DNA from: JAYVYM01 sp046593925 | GTDB lineage: Bacteria; Actinomycetota; Actinomycetes; Mycobacteriales; SCTD01 | DNA: 64,000 bases | Assembly (NCBI GenBank): GCA_046593925.1 | Contig: JBKJQN010000055.1 | Coordinates: 1-64,000, forward strand | Reading direction: 5' to 3' | In this document: positions 1 to 9,131 of the stretch, one piece after another | Position numbering within the stretch: position 1 is the first letter of the stretch | Layout of the letters: each line of letters starts with the position of its first letter | Notes under the pieces: model-generated | Database searches by the model: none | Seen by the model: the letters and a program-made list of their open reading frames with translations, nothing else | Told to the model about the DNA's origin: nothing | Position numbers and translations under genes: made by a program

Positions 1-1101
1 CGGGCCACGGCGTGCAAGAACCACAGCGTCCCGTCTGCAGTGTTGTACTCGGTGGCGCCGGTGTCGGCGGTGTTGGCGAGCATGCCCTCCGACAGGGTGG
101 CGGCGTAGCGCTCGAGCAGCCTGCGGCCCTGCTCGGCGCACCCGGTCTCGAGGAAGAGCCCCTCGTACGACGTCATGGTGTCCCGGCCCCAGGCGGCGAA
201 CCACGGGTAGCCCGCGACCACGTCGGGCCCGCTGGGCGTCGTGACGACGAAGGCGTCGGCGGCCAGTAGGAGCGTCGCGTCGGTCTCGTCGCGAGCCTGG
301 CCGAGGGCGATTACGCGCTGGCTGCGCCGTCTCGCCTCTGCGACGACGGCGGATGCGGGCGGCGGCTCGACCCCGAGATCACCTGCCCAGGCCGACACCT
401 CCAAGGTCTGGTCGGATGCCAGGTCGGCAGTGAAACGGCCCGCCGACCAGAGGTCTTCGTCGGCGGCGAGGCCACGGTCGGCCTCCGCCCGGGTGTGGAC
501 CCCGACGTACCACTCGCCGCCGGGCTCCCAGCCGGGACCGCGCAGGCGGAAGGCGTCGTCGATGATCGCACCACCCGAGACCTGTTGGTAGACCAGGGAG
601 CCGTCCGCGTGCCGTTCGCTGTGGACGTCGCGCCAGGTGGTCAGCGCCTCCAGCTCGAGCCGCACGGGGCCGCCCGCGAGCAGCGTGTGGACCACGGCGA
701 GCGACGGTGCCCCGTGCTGCAGGGCGAGGGTGCGTTCGAGCACCACTTCGCCCACCCGCCAGCGCCAGCGCGGTAGGCCGTCGACGAGCGCGAACGACTC
801 GAGCAGGGTGTGACCCGTCGGGGCGATGTGGCCTCCGGACCACTCGTGGACGCCGAGCGGCACCCCGTGCCCCGGAGGACAGGACCGGGACAGGATCAAG
901 GGAAGCGAGGCCGAGCTGACGGCCAAGTGGCGGGTCGGTCGCGACGACCAGGAGCCCGTGGTAGCGCCGGGTCCGTAGGCCAGACACCGTCCCCATCGCG
1001 AAGCCACCGAGACCGTCGGGCACGAGCCACTCGCGCTTGCCGCCCTCCTCGAGCGAGCCGCAGGTCTGGGGGCCGAAGGACAGGCGAAGGGGCGAGGTCA
1101 T
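1..1101 (-). pseudogene. Glycogen debranching enzyme (amylo-alpha-1,6-glucosidase), 5' part, frameshifted
   Basis: This is the N-terminal part of an actinobacterial debranching enzyme. The start reads EWLVPDGLGGFAMGTVSG and RTRRYHGLLVVAT, typical of the GDE N-terminal domain. The frame is lost after LDPVPVLSSGAR. Skipping one base in the run of four C at 863-866 restores it, and it then stays open to the window edge, including the catalytic-domain stretch WFAAWGRDTMTSYEGLFLETG. The 3' end lies outside the window. ATG at 1101 is preferred over GTG at 1107 because it sits nine bases from a putative promoter. The enzyme would remove alpha-1,6 branches from cytoplasmic glycogen. The single homopolymer indel may be a real mutation or a sequencing error. 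Confidence 0.8.
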
Positions 1102-1110
1102 GATCACTCT

Positions 1111-1136
1111 GTCCGTCCGCCGGGCAGGCCGTTACG
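1111..1136 (-). promoter_or_regulatory. Site A of a shared CGTAACG-N16-GAC promoter-like motif
   Basis: On the minus strand CGTAACG (1130-1136) is followed by GAC (1111-1113), with GAC starting 18 bases after AAC. It lies between the Rieske-ThDP gene stop and the debranching enzyme start. The ATG at 1101 follows nine bases after GAC, so a leaderless transcript is likely. Its promoter role is inferred from six sister sites. Confidence 0.6.
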
Positions 1137-1139
1137 CGC

Positions 1140-3071
1140 TCAGATGAGGTCCGCGTCCTGCTCCACACACAGCAGCACTGGACCCGGCGTGGCGAAGAAC
1201 CGAGCGAACGCGTCGTCAAGCTCTTCGCGGTGTTCAACCCGAATCCCAGTGGCGCCGCAGAGGTCGGCGTAGGCAGCCCAGTCGGGGTTGGTCAGCGAGG
1301 TGTGCCAGACCGGGTAGTCACCCGCGACCTGCTCCTTCGCGATCTTGCCCAGGGCGTTGTTGTTCAGCAGAAGGTGCTTGATCGGCATGCCGTACTTCAC
1401 GGCGGTGTTGAGCTCCATGGCGTACTGCCCGAATCCCCCATCACCGGTCACGGCCACGACCGTGCGCGACGGGTCGGCCGCCCACGCTCCCATGGCCGCC
1501 GGGTAGCCGAAGCCGATCGACCCCAGATATCCGGACATCAGTACCGGCTGACCCTTCGACTCCAGGTAGCGACCCAGGGAGTAGGCATGGTTGCCGACAT
1601 CGACAGCCACGACGGCGTCGGCCGGCAGGTGCTCGGACAGAGCTGCGAAGACGGCTGCCGCCGAGACCCCTCGGCCGCGGTCGTCCCTGGTGCGGCGTTG
1701 TTTCTCGTCCCGCCACAGTGCCCACCGTGCGGCGATGTCGGGCCGTTGGTCCAGCGCAGTCGCCACGCCGGTCGCGACGTCCAGCGCTTCCAGAGCCAGC
1801 GCCACATCAGCGAGGATCGGCACCGTCACAGCGTGAAAGCGTCCGATGGCGCCCGGCTCGTCGTCGATCTGGATGATGGGCTTGTACGCCGCGATGCCGG
1901 TGTGGTTCGAGAAGGACGCGCCCACCACGATCAGCAGGTCTGACTCGTTCATCAGCCAACTTGCCACCGGGGTGCCGCTGCGTCCCAGGACGCCGGCTCC
2001 GAGTGGATGGGTGTCCGGGATGAGGCCCTTGGCCTTGAAGGTGGTCAGCACCGGCGCGCCGAGGCGCTCAGCGAGGGCGAGCACCTGGACCTGACCGAGT
2101 CTCGCGCCGTGCCCGACCACGAACACCGGGCGCTGGGCCGAGCGCAGCAGGTCGGCAGCGGCAGCGATGGCCTCGGGGTCGGGACCGATCCGACGCGTCG
2201 TGAACCGGCCAGTCATGGTCGCCGCCGGGGCGACCGACGGCTGGTCCTGCACCTCGTCAGGCAGGACCAGGTGAGCCACCCCGCGGCTGTCCACGGCGTG
2301 CTTGACGGCCAAGGCGGCCAGCTCCGCATGGTCGCTGCCCGCATTGACCGTGGTCGTCGCCACGGCTACGTCCCGGAACACCGCGGAAAGGTCGAGGTCC
2401 TGGAAGGCCCCTCGTCCCCTCACGCTGGACGGCACCTGGCCGGAGATCGCCACGACCGGTGACTGGTCGAGCTTGGCGTCGTACAGCCCGGTCAGGAGGT
2501 TGGTCGAGCCAGGTCCGGCGATGGCGAAGCACGCGGCTGGGCGGCCGGTGAGCTTCCCGTAGGCGCTGGCCGCGAACGACGCGGCACCCTCGTGACGGAT
2601 GCCGATGAAGCGCAGCTGACCCCGTGTCTCTGCGCGGCGCATGGCGTCAGCGAATCCGAGATTGGAGTGACCGACCATGCCGAAGACGGTGTCGATGCCG
2701 TAGGCAACGAGGGTCTCGACCAGGACGTCGGAGACGGTGCGTTGCTGGTCCGGGAGGGCAGGCAGCAGGACGTAAGCTCCGTCGTCACGTTCAGCGACGT
2801 CGTACGCGGTGACCGCGTCGGTGAACCCTTCGGGTGGCCGGCCGGTGATCGGGTCGTAGTCGTAGCCGTGCCAGGGGCACCGGAGCCAACCGCCCTCGAT
2901 CGACCCTTCCCCTACCGGGCCGCCCTGATGGGGACATCGGTTCTCGAGAGCACCAAGAGTGCCCCCGCACCGAGTGAGCGCGACCGAACGGCCGTCGACG
3001 ACGGCAGCGTTCACCCGGCCTTCGTCAGGGACATCGCTGGGTGAGACCCGATGCCAGTCAGACTCCCTCAT
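1140..3071 (-). CDS. Rieske [2Fe-2S] domain fused to a ThDP-dependent pyruvate oxidase/acetolactate synthase-like enzyme
   Basis: The protein has 643 residues. Residues 1-100 form a Rieske ferredoxin-like domain with C46-x-H48 and C65-x2-H68, the full [2Fe-2S] ligand set. From about residue 110 it is a complete thiamine-diphosphate enzyme of the acetolactate synthase/pyruvate oxidase/benzoylformate decarboxylase superfamily. It has the catalytic glutamate in IRHEGAASFAASAYGKLTG, the AGPGSTNLLTG stretch, a middle domain, and the ThDP site GDGGFGQ followed by LLLNNNALGK. Its ATG overlaps the stop of the upstream FMN reductase gene (ATGA), so the two are translationally coupled. A cytoplasmic 2-oxoacid decarboxylase or oxidase that passes electrons to the Fe-S centre is an inference; the substrate is unknown. 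Confidence 0.85.
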   Translation of the reverse strand: MRESDWHRVSPSDVPDEGRVNAAVVDGRSVALTRCGGTLGALENRCPHQGGPVGEGSIEGGWLRCPWHGYDYDPITGRPPEGFTDAVTAYDVAERDDGAYVLLPALPDQQRTVSDVLVETLVAYGIDTVFGMVGHSNLGFADAMRRAETRGQLRFIGIRHEGAASFAASAYGKLTGRPAACFAIAGPGSTNLLTGLYDAKLDQSPVVAISGQVPSSVRGRGAFQDLDLSAVFRDVAVATTTVNAGSDHAELAALAVKHAVDSRGVAHLVLPDEVQDQPSVAPAATMTGRFTTRRIGPDPEAIAAAADLLRSAQRPVFVVGHGARLGQVQVLALAERLGAPVLTTFKAKGLIPDTHPLGAGVLGRSGTPVASWLMNESDLLIVVGASFSNHTGIAAYKPIIQIDDEPGAIGRFHAVTVPILADVALALEALDVATGVATALDQRPDIAARWALWRDEKQRRTRDDRGRGVSAAAVFAALSEHLPADAVVAVDVGNHAYSLGRYLESKGQPVLMSGYLGSIGFGYPAAMGAWAADPSRTVVAVTGDGGFGQYAMELNTAVKYGMPIKHLLLNNNALGKIAKEQVAGDYPVWHTSLTNPDWAAYADLCGATGIRVEHREELDDAFARFFATPGPVLLCVEQDADLI

Positions 3072-3784
3072 GAGCGGTACTCAGGGTTCTCCCAGTCAAA
3101 CCGGGTGCCCGCGTTCCACTCAGCGCGCTGGTTGCCGTAGCCCGGGACCCCGCCGGCATCCTTCAGCATCTTCGCGATGTGCATCAGGTTCCACGTCATG
3201 AACGTGGTGTTCCGGTTGGTGAAGTCGTTCTCGGGGCCGCCACTACCCGGGTCCAGGTAGGAGGGCCCGGGGCCAGCTTCACCGATCCACCCGGCGTCTG
3301 CGTTGGGCGGAATGGTGTACCCGATGTGCTGCAGCGAGTACAGCACGTTCTGCGCGCAGTGCTTGATCCCGTCCTCGTTGCCTGTGATCAGGCAACCGGC
3401 GACCCGACCGTAGAACAGGTACTGCCCCTTGTCGTTCAGCAGCCCGGACAAGGCGTACAGCCGTTCGATGATGAGCTTCGTCTGGCTGGAGTTGTCGCCC
3501 AGCCAGATCGGACCGGCGACCACAAGGATGTCCGCCGCAAGCAGACGGGGGTAGATCTGTGGCCACTCGTCACTCGCCCACCCGTGCTCGGTCATGTCCG
3601 GATAGACCCCAGTGGCAATGTCATGATCTATTGCCCGGACCACCTCGACCTCAACACCGTGCTTGCGCATGATTGCTGCGCTCGCCTCCACGAGGCCCTG
3701 GGTGTGGCTGGGCTCGGGGGACCGCTTCAACGTGCAGTTGATGAACATTGCGCGAAGGCCGGTGAAGTCAGGGCTCGTTGTCAT
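3068..3784 (-). CDS. NADPH-dependent FMN reductase / flavodoxin-fold oxidoreductase
   Basis: This 238-residue protein has a flavodoxin-like fold of the NADPH-dependent FMN reductase type: an N-terminal FINCTLKRSPEPSHTQGLVE phosphate-binding region, then VVAGPIWLGDNSSQTKLIIERLYAL, characteristic of this family. The start is ATG 3784 with GAGGTG just upstream. The open frame continues further upstream, but that part does not resemble a protein. The stop overlaps the start of the Rieske-ThDP gene, so the two form an operon. The flavoprotein may supply or accept electrons for the fused Rieske-ThDP enzyme (inference). Motif site B lies eight bases upstream of the ATG. Confidence 0.85.
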   Translation of the reverse strand: MTTSPDFTGLRAMFINCTLKRSPEPSHTQGLVEASAAIMRKHGVEVEVVRAIDHDIATGVYPDMTEHGWASDEWPQIYPRLLAADILVVAGPIWLGDNSSQTKLIIERLYALSGLLNDKGQYLFYGRVAGCLITGNEDGIKHCAQNVLYSLQHIGYTIPPNADAGWIGEAGPGPSYLDPGSGGPENDFTNRNTTFMTWNLMHIAKMLKDAGGVPGYGNQRAEWNAGTRFDWENPEYRS

Positions 3785-3792
3785 GACACCTC

Positions 3793-3818
3793 GTCGTCGT
3801 CGGGGTCCGTCCGTTACA
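3793..3818 (-). promoter_or_regulatory. Site B of the TGTAACG-N16-GAC motif
   Basis: Minus-strand TGTAACG (3812-3818) is followed by GAC at 3793-3795 with exactly the spacing of site A. The ATG of the FMN reductase gene follows eight bases after GAC, which places a start site at or very near the A of the ATG. It is divergent from site C, 35 bases away. Confidence 0.65.
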
Positions 3819-3852
3819 CGCCCGCAGGTGATCCGGCTCGGCTGCCCCTCGG

Positions 3853-3878
3853 CGTAACGCTGCCGTCCCGGGGACGAC
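3853..3878 (+). promoter_or_regulatory. Site C of the CGTAACG-N16-GAC motif
   Basis: Plus-strand CGTAACG (3853-3859) and GAC (3876-3878) have the conserved 18-base offset. The ATG of the glucosidase gene is at 3887, eight bases after GAC, and no strong ribosome-binding site is visible, as expected for a leaderless gene. Sites B and C form a compact divergent promoter pair. Confidence 0.65.
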
Positions 3879-3886
3879 TCCCTGGC

Positions 3887-6595
3887 ATGGCAAACCCAGG
3901 CAAGCCCGCCGCAGCCCCCGGCTCCACCACACAGGGAGAGGAGCAGGCCCGCCTCGCGGCTGCCGATGCCGGCACCGAGGGATGGCGCGGGTGGGGGCCG
4001 TACGTCTCCGAACGTGCGTGGGGGACCGTGCGCGAGGACTACAGCGAGCACGGTGAGGCGTGGAACTACTTCCCGCACGACCACGCGCGGTCGCGGACCT
4101 AGCGCTGGAGCGAGGACGGGCTCGCGGCCGTCTGCGACCAGCAGCAGACGTTCGTCCTCGGGCTGGCGTTGTGGAACGGACGTGACCCGATTCTGAAGGA
4201 GCGCATCTTCGGACTGACCGGTCCGGAGGGAAACCACGGAGAGGACGCCAAGGAGTACTGGTGGTACCTCGACTCCACGCCGACCCACTCGTGGATGAGC
4301 TGGCGCTACCACTACCCGCAAGCGGAGTTCCCGTACGGCGACCTGGTGGCCGAGAACGGCCGGCGCGGCCAGGACGTCGGAGAGTACGAGCTGGTCGACA
4401 CCGGGATCTTCGACGAGGACCGCTACTGGGCCGTGGGCGTCGACTACGCCAAGGCAGGCCCGGACGACCTGCTCATGCGCATCACCCTCGCCAACCGCGG
4501 GCCGGAGGCGGCCACGCTGCACGTGCTGCCGCAGCTGTGGTTCCGCAACACCTGGTCCTGGGGCGACGAGGGCGAGACCGTGCCGGCCATCCGCGTCGGG
4601 AGTGATCGGCTGGTCGCGACGCACGACCGGCTCGGCACCCTGTCGCTGGCCGGCGACGGGTCGGCGACCCCGCTTTTCTGCGACAACGAGACCAACACGC
4701 AGCGGCTGTACGGCGTCGACGGCAGGACGGCGTTCCCCAAGGACGGCATCAACGACCATGTGGTCTCCGGTGCCCAGACGGTCAACCCCGACCAGGTCGG
4801 GACCAAGGCCGCGCTGCACTACGTGGTCGAGGTCCCTGCCGGCGAGAGCCGCGAGATCCGGGTGCGGCTGGCCGTCGGTGACGCGCCGTCGCTGGACCTC
4901 ACCGCCGGGTTCGACAGCGTGGTCGCAGCCCGGAAGTCGGGGGCCGACGCGTTCTACGCCGCCCTGACCCCGGCCGACCGGTCGGCCGACGAGGCGTCGG
5001 TGCTGCGGCAGGCGATCGCCGGACTGATGTGGGGCAGGCAGTTCTTCCACTACGACGTCGAGCGCTGGCTCGCGGGTGACCCGGCCGGGCCGCAGCCACC
5101 CGAGGGCCGCAAGCACGGCCGCAACGCCGAGTGGGCACACTTGAACAACGCCGACGTCATCTCGATGCCGGACCCGTGGGAGTACCCCTGGTATGCCGCC
5201 TGGGACCTGGCGTTCCACTGCGTGCCGATCGCGCACGTCGACCCGGCCTTCGCCAAGAGCCAGCTGATCTTGATGCTGCGCGAGTGGTACATGCACCCCA
5301 ACGGCCAGATCCCCGCGTACGTGTGGGCGTTCGGCGACGTGAACCCACCGGTGCACGCCTGGGCCGCGCTGCGGGTGTTTGAGATCGACGGCGCCGCGTC
5401 GGGGACCTCCGATTACGCTTTCCTCAGTCGGGTCTTCGGCAAGCTGGTTCTCAACTTCACCTGGTGGGTGAACCGCAAGGATGCCGCCGGCAATAACGTG
5501 TTTGAGGGAGGATTTCTCGGCCTGGACAACATCGGCCCGATCGACCGCTCGGCGATGCTGCCGGTCGCTGCGCGGCTGGAGCAGAGCGACGGCACAGCGT
5601 GGATGGCGATGTACAGCCTGACCTTGCTCGAGATGGCGCTGGTCCTGGCTGAGCACGACGCCAGCTATGAGGACATGGCCACCAAGTTCTTCGAGCACAT
5701 CGCCGACGCGATGCGCGTGCAGGGACTGTGGGACGAGCAGGACGGGTTCTTCTACGACGTCCTCCGCTTTGCCGACGGCACGCATGAGCCGATGCGGGTC
5801 CGGTCGATGGTGGGGCTGCTGCCCCTGTGCGCCACGACGACACTGGGACGCGCGACCCTCGACAGGCTGCCCGACTTCGCCGGCCGGTTCGCCTGGTTCC
5901 TGGAGAACAAGCCGCGCTACCGCGGCGTCGTCGGCGTAACGCACGTACGCGACGGAGCCGAAGGCCGGCTGCTGTCGATCGTCGACGCCGAGCGGCTCGT
6001 ACGGATCCTGACCACGATGCTGTCGGAGGACGAGTTCCTGTCACCACACGGGTTGCGGGCACTGTCGCGGCGGCACAAGGACCAGCCGTTCACGATCTCG
6101 CTCGGCGGGGAGTCGTTCTCCGTCGACTACGAGCCGGGGGAGTCGACCACTGGGTTGTTCGGCGGCAACTCCAACTGGCGCGGACCGGTCTGGTTCCCGG
6201 TCAACTACCTGATCGTCGAGGCGATCGGTCGGTTTGCCCGCTTCTACGGCGACGACCTGCGGGTCGAGCACCCGGCCGGCTCGGGGACCACGATGACGTT
6301 GGGACAGGTCGCCGAGGAACTGTCACGTCGGCTGATCGACATCTTCCTCGACGACGCGTCCGGACGCCGCCCCGTCTTCGGTGACGTGGAGCGCTTCCAG
6401 ACGCATCCCGACTGGCACGGGCACGTACCGTTCTACGAGTACTTCCACGGCGACACCGGCCGCGGTGTCGGCGCGTCGCACCAGGCCGGCTGGACCGGGC
6501 TGGTCGCCGACCTCATCGTGCGCGGCTCGGCGGGTGCCTCAGGTGCGGAGCCGGCGAGACGACAGGCACGCCGGCCCCGAACCGACACCCCTTGA
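3887..6595 (+). pseudogene. GH63/MGH1-like glucosidase interrupted by one in-frame amber codon
   Basis: This gene of about 900 codons matches actinobacterial glucosidases of the GH63 (alpha/alpha)6-barrel type. N-terminal residues WGPYVSERAWGTVREDYSE, then YPQAEFPYGDL, WFRNTWSWGDE, WDLAFHCVPIAHVDP, FLGLDNIGPIDRS and GGNSNWRGPVWFPVNYL are present in order and in one frame. The codon at 4100-4102 is TAG where the surrounding sequence (HDHARSRT-stop-RWSEDGL) calls for a tyrosine TAC. Everything else is open, so this is a fresh nonsense mutation, a sequencing error or readthrough. An ATG at 4169 could restart translation but would lose 94 residues. The last 57 bases overlap the convergent sigma-like gene. 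Confidence 0.8.
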
Positions 6596-7159
6596 GCGGC
6601 CGGTCGCATCGACGTACTCCTGGACGGCCTGCCGGACCCGGGCACGGCCGCGGTGCAGCAACGCGCGCTGCTGGGCGTCGCTGAGCTCCAGGTACTCGCA
6701 CACCTCGCCGGCGGTACAGCCCTGCTCGTCGCGCAGGCTGACGACGACGCGCTCTGCCTCGGGCAGCGCCTTCAGTGCCGCAGCGACCAGGGCGCTTTCC
6801 TTGTCGAGCCCGGACGGCCATGCCGGGAGGAACGCCACCCAGTGACCGACCCACTGCTCGCCCTCCGGGCGGAACCGTGACGGGTCGACGGTCGGCCGGG
6901 GCACGCTGGTCTCCTGGACCGACCGGTGGAACGAGCCCGGGTCGCAGCCGGCGGCGCGGGCCTTGTCGACCACCAGGCGCAAGACGGTGCTCCGCAGGTC
7001 CGGGTCGCCGGCGCTGATCGTCCCGAGCCAGGCTGCGCGGACAATGGCCTCCGCGAGCGCGGTGTCCCGGGTGAACGCGAAGGCGATCCGTAAGAGCGCG
7101 GGAGACAGGCTTTCGACGGCGCCCCTGAACGCCTGCTCGTTCACCTGTTTCCGGCTCAC
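6539..7159 (-). CDS. ECF-type RNA polymerase sigma factor-like protein
   Basis: This 206-residue protein has a weak sigma region 2 (residues 10-70) and a clear sigma-70 region 4 helix-turn-helix near residues 125-185 (ALKALPEAERVVVSLRDEQG, then EVCEYLELSDAQQRALLHRGRARVRQAV). The start is GTG 7159. No anti-sigma gene is adjacent. It sits amid the seven TGTAACG-N16-GAC sites and is an obvious candidate for the factor that reads them, though no such site precedes its own start. Region 2 is degenerate compared with typical ECF factors, so some promoter-melting function may be lost. The role is inferred from family and position. Confidence 0.65.
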   Translation of the reverse strand: MSRKQVNEQAFRGAVESLSPALLRIAFAFTRDTALAEAIVRAAWLGTISAGDPDLRSTVLRLVVDKARAAGCDPGSFHRSVQETSVPRPTVDPSRFRPEGEQWVGHWVAFLPAWPSGLDKESALVAAALKALPEAERVVVSLRDEQGCTAGEVCEYLELSDAQQRALLHRGRARVRQAVQEYVDATGRSRGVGSGPACLSSRRLRT

Positions 7160-7266
7160 TCGAGCGAACGTAGCGCCGGGGGTCGCCCCGCGGGGTGCCG
7201 GACGGCAACCCGTCGCGCGCGTTCGTCGCGACCATCCCGGTACGGCGCCTGCCGGGGACCCCTGCC

Positions 7267-7292
7267 TGTAACGCAGGACCCTGCCGGAGGAC
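7267..7292 (+). promoter_or_regulatory. Site D of the TGTAACG-N16-GAC motif
   Basis: TGTAACG (7267-7273) and GAC (7290-7292) have the conserved offset, upstream of the operon 7387-9088. Here the chosen start lies 94 bases downstream, so this transcript would have a normal leader. Confidence 0.6.
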
Positions 7293-7386
7293 TGTGCTGT
7301 CGAAGGGCAGCCCAGGATCGGTGGCGGGACGGACCCGCCTGCTCGACCCGGTCCGGGTGCGCCACAGACCTGTCGAGGAGCGCAAC

Positions 7387-8073
7387 GTGCACGCAGTCAC
7401 CAGACGCACCCTGCATGCCATCGGCGAGACGATCCTTGCCGGGCCGCAGCACCGCCTGACCGGAACGATCCGGCTGTTCGCGGCGCCCGGCGGGTTCCGT
7501 ACCGGCCCGTTCGGGGCGCCTGACCGCTTCCTCGCCGTGCGCGACACCGATCTGGTCGTTGTCGACGGGATCGGCGAGCGGCTCATCCCGCTGCGGGGCA
7601 CTTTGGGGGACCTTGCCGAGCAGGCGGGTGTCGACTTCGGTGCGCCGGTCGGTGTTTATCCCCCCTCGGTCGACCCGCCGGCCGCGACGGATCAGGTCCG
7701 GGTCGACCCGGACGTCACGGCCTCGATCGCGGTCGCCATCGCGATGGGGGACGAGGCCGGTCGCCTGCTCAGCGCGACGCACGCGCCCGGCGGAGCGGTG
7801 ACGCCGGTCTTGTGGCCCGAGCACTTCGACATCGGCGTGACGCTCGACGACGTCAACTACGGCGTGTCGACCGGCGACGACCTCATCCCCGAGCCCTACG
7901 CCTACGTCGGCCCGCACCAGCCCCGGCGCGGCGCCTTCTGGGATCAGCCGTTCGGGGCGACGCGACTCATCCAGGACTTAGGCGGCGTACCGGAATTGCT
8001 CGGCTTCTTCGAGCAGGGGCGTGCGAAGGCCGCGCACGACCCGGCGATCGGCAGCGGCGGCCTCGACGCATGA
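7387..8073 (+). CDS. Conserved protein of unknown function, first gene of a redoxin operon
   Basis: I do not recognise the family. GTG 7387 is chosen because GAGGAG lies six bases upstream, giving 228 residues. GTG 7294 is an in-frame alternative but has its GGAGG only three bases away. The protein looks soluble and acidic, with the stretch RLTGTIRLFAAPGGFRTGPF near the start and a C-terminal LGGVPELLGFFEQGRAKAA helix. There are no membrane segments. The stop overlaps the next start (ATGA), so it is coupled to the redoxin. Site D lies upstream. Confidence 0.65.
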   Translation: MHAVTRRTLHAIGETILAGPQHRLTGTIRLFAAPGGFRTGPFGAPDRFLAVRDTDLVVVDGIGERLIPLRGTLGDLAEQAGVDFGAPVGVYPPSVDPPAATDQVRVDPDVTASIAVAIAMGDEAGRLLSATHAPGGAVTPVLWPEHFDIGVTLDDVNYGVSTGDDLIPEPYAYVGPHQPRRGAFWDQPFGATRLIQDLGGVPELLGFFEQGRAKAAHDPAIGSGGLDA

Positions 8074-8573
8074 ATCCCGATCTGGTCCCTGACGGTGTCC
8101 TACCCGACCTCGAGCTGCCCGATCACAGCGGCATCACGCGGAGCCTCACCGAGCTGGCAGAGGGCGACCCGCTGGTCGTGAACTTCTTCCGCGGCTGGTG
8201 GTGCCCCAAGGAGCAGACCGCGTTCCGGGCCCTTGTGCGGCTGCAGGACGAGGCCGAGGTCGCCTACACCAGATTCGTGTCGATCAGCATCGACGAGCCG
8301 GTCGTGCTTTCGGCGTTCCGGGCCGGGCTCGGTGCGCGCTGGACCTTCCTGTCCGACAGCGAGCGCCGCTACCAGGCCACGCTGGGGCTGCTGGAGACGA
8401 CGGACACGCTCCACCGGCCGTACGTCCCGACGACCTTCACGGTCTTCCCCGACTTGCGGATCCACAAGGTCTACAACGGCTACTGGTACGGGGGCCGACC
8501 GTCGAACGACGAGCTGCGCCGGGACCTTCGCGAGATCACCCGCGCGCTTCGCAGCGACTGGGAGGTCGGATGA
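8070..8573 (+). CDS. AhpC/TSA (redoxin) family protein
   Basis: This 167-residue thioredoxin-fold peroxiredoxin-like protein has the N-terminal pattern DLELPDHSG, then NFFRGWWCPKEQTAFRAL, where the cysteine of WCPKE would be the only obvious reactive thiol. YVPTTFTVFPDLRIHKVYNGYW follows, with the cis-proline-type VPTTF. It would reduce peroxides or act as a thiol oxidoreductase in the cytoplasm (family inference). The ATG overlaps the upstream stop and its own stop overlaps the next start (ATGA both times). A decayed relative lies at 46339-46520. Confidence 0.75.
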   Translation: MNPDLVPDGVLPDLELPDHSGITRSLTELAEGDPLVVNFFRGWWCPKEQTAFRALVRLQDEAEVAYTRFVSISIDEPVVLSAFRAGLGARWTFLSDSERRYQATLGLLETTDTLHRPYVPTTFTVFPDLRIHKVYNGYWYGGRPSNDELRRDLREITRALRSDWEVG

Positions 8574-9088
8574 GCCGCGGGAGCTGGTGCTGGTTCGCGG
8601 TCCTCAAGCCGGGTGAAACGGTGCCGGGCACGGCGACGGCGACGGCGACGGCGACGGCGGTCGACGGCGCGGCGTTCGGCGTGCTTGCCGCCTGGCCGTC
8701 CGGTCGCAAGCCGGTCCCGGACGCCGTACGCATGGATGCCCGAGTCGTCGACCCCTCCGGAGAGGCGGCCTGGGTCTCGCTCGTCCAGGTCACACCTGAT
8801 CGTGCGCCCCTGTTCGACGATCCCGCTGTGTCCGGGGCGTTGCGTGCCGTGCTGTCCGGCCAAGGGCTCGACGCGGTGACCACGTTCGTCCGCGACTCCT
8901 CCCACTTCGCCGGCTCGATGAGCGTGAGTCGGGGCGACCCCGGCAGGCTCCGGGACGACCCGTTCGCCCGGATCAGGCGCGCCGTGCTGCTGCGGGTCGA
9001 GTCGGGCCTGCTCGCCAAACTGGCACCACCACCGGGTCCGGTGACCCAGAGGTACAGCGGGCTGCCCTGGCCGGCCGCCGGCTTCTGA
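8570..9088 (+). CDS. Hypothetical protein with an N-terminal Thr-Ala repeat
   Basis: I do not recognise this 172-residue protein. It is the third gene of the coupled set, starting at an ATGA overlap with the redoxin stop. Residues 20-30 are alternating Thr-Ala encoded by five copies of ACGGCG. The remainder is soluble, with a charged C-terminal half (RIRRAVLLRVESGLLAKL). No catalytic motif is visible. Confidence 0.55.
   Translation: MSRGSWCWFAVLKPGETVPGTATATATATAVDGAAFGVLAAWPSGRKPVPDAVRMDARVVDPSGEAAWVSLVQVTPDRAPLFDDPAVSGALRAVLSGQGLDAVTTFVRDSSHFAGSMSVSRGDPGRLRDDPFARIRRAVLLRVESGLLAKLAPPPGPVTQRYSGLPWPAAGF
8630..8659 (+). repeat. Hexanucleotide tandem repeat (ACGGCG)x5 inside a gene
   Basis: Five perfect ACGGCG units code for alternating Thr-Ala. 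Because the unit is a multiple of three, slippage would change length without breaking the frame. Confidence 0.9.
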
Positions 9089-9131
9089 CCGGCTATGTAC
9101 CCAGCCGTCGTCAACTCGAGGTGACCAGCAG

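Noticed and set aside
5936..5942. A further CGTAACG inside the GH63 gene
   Set aside because: No GAC lies 18 bases downstream and it sits within coding sequence (VGVTHVR), so it is not counted as a regulon site.
3785..5944. Long minus-strand open frame extending the FMN reductase gene upstream
   Set aside because: It is antisense to the glucosidase gene and has composition typical of a high-GC shadow frame. The flavodoxin fold begins at ATG 3784 with its own ribosome-binding site.
7294..7386. Earlier GTG start for the first gene of the redoxin operon
   Set aside because: Its GGAGG is only three bases away and it overlaps the GAC element of site D, whereas GTG 7387 has well-spaced GAGGAG.
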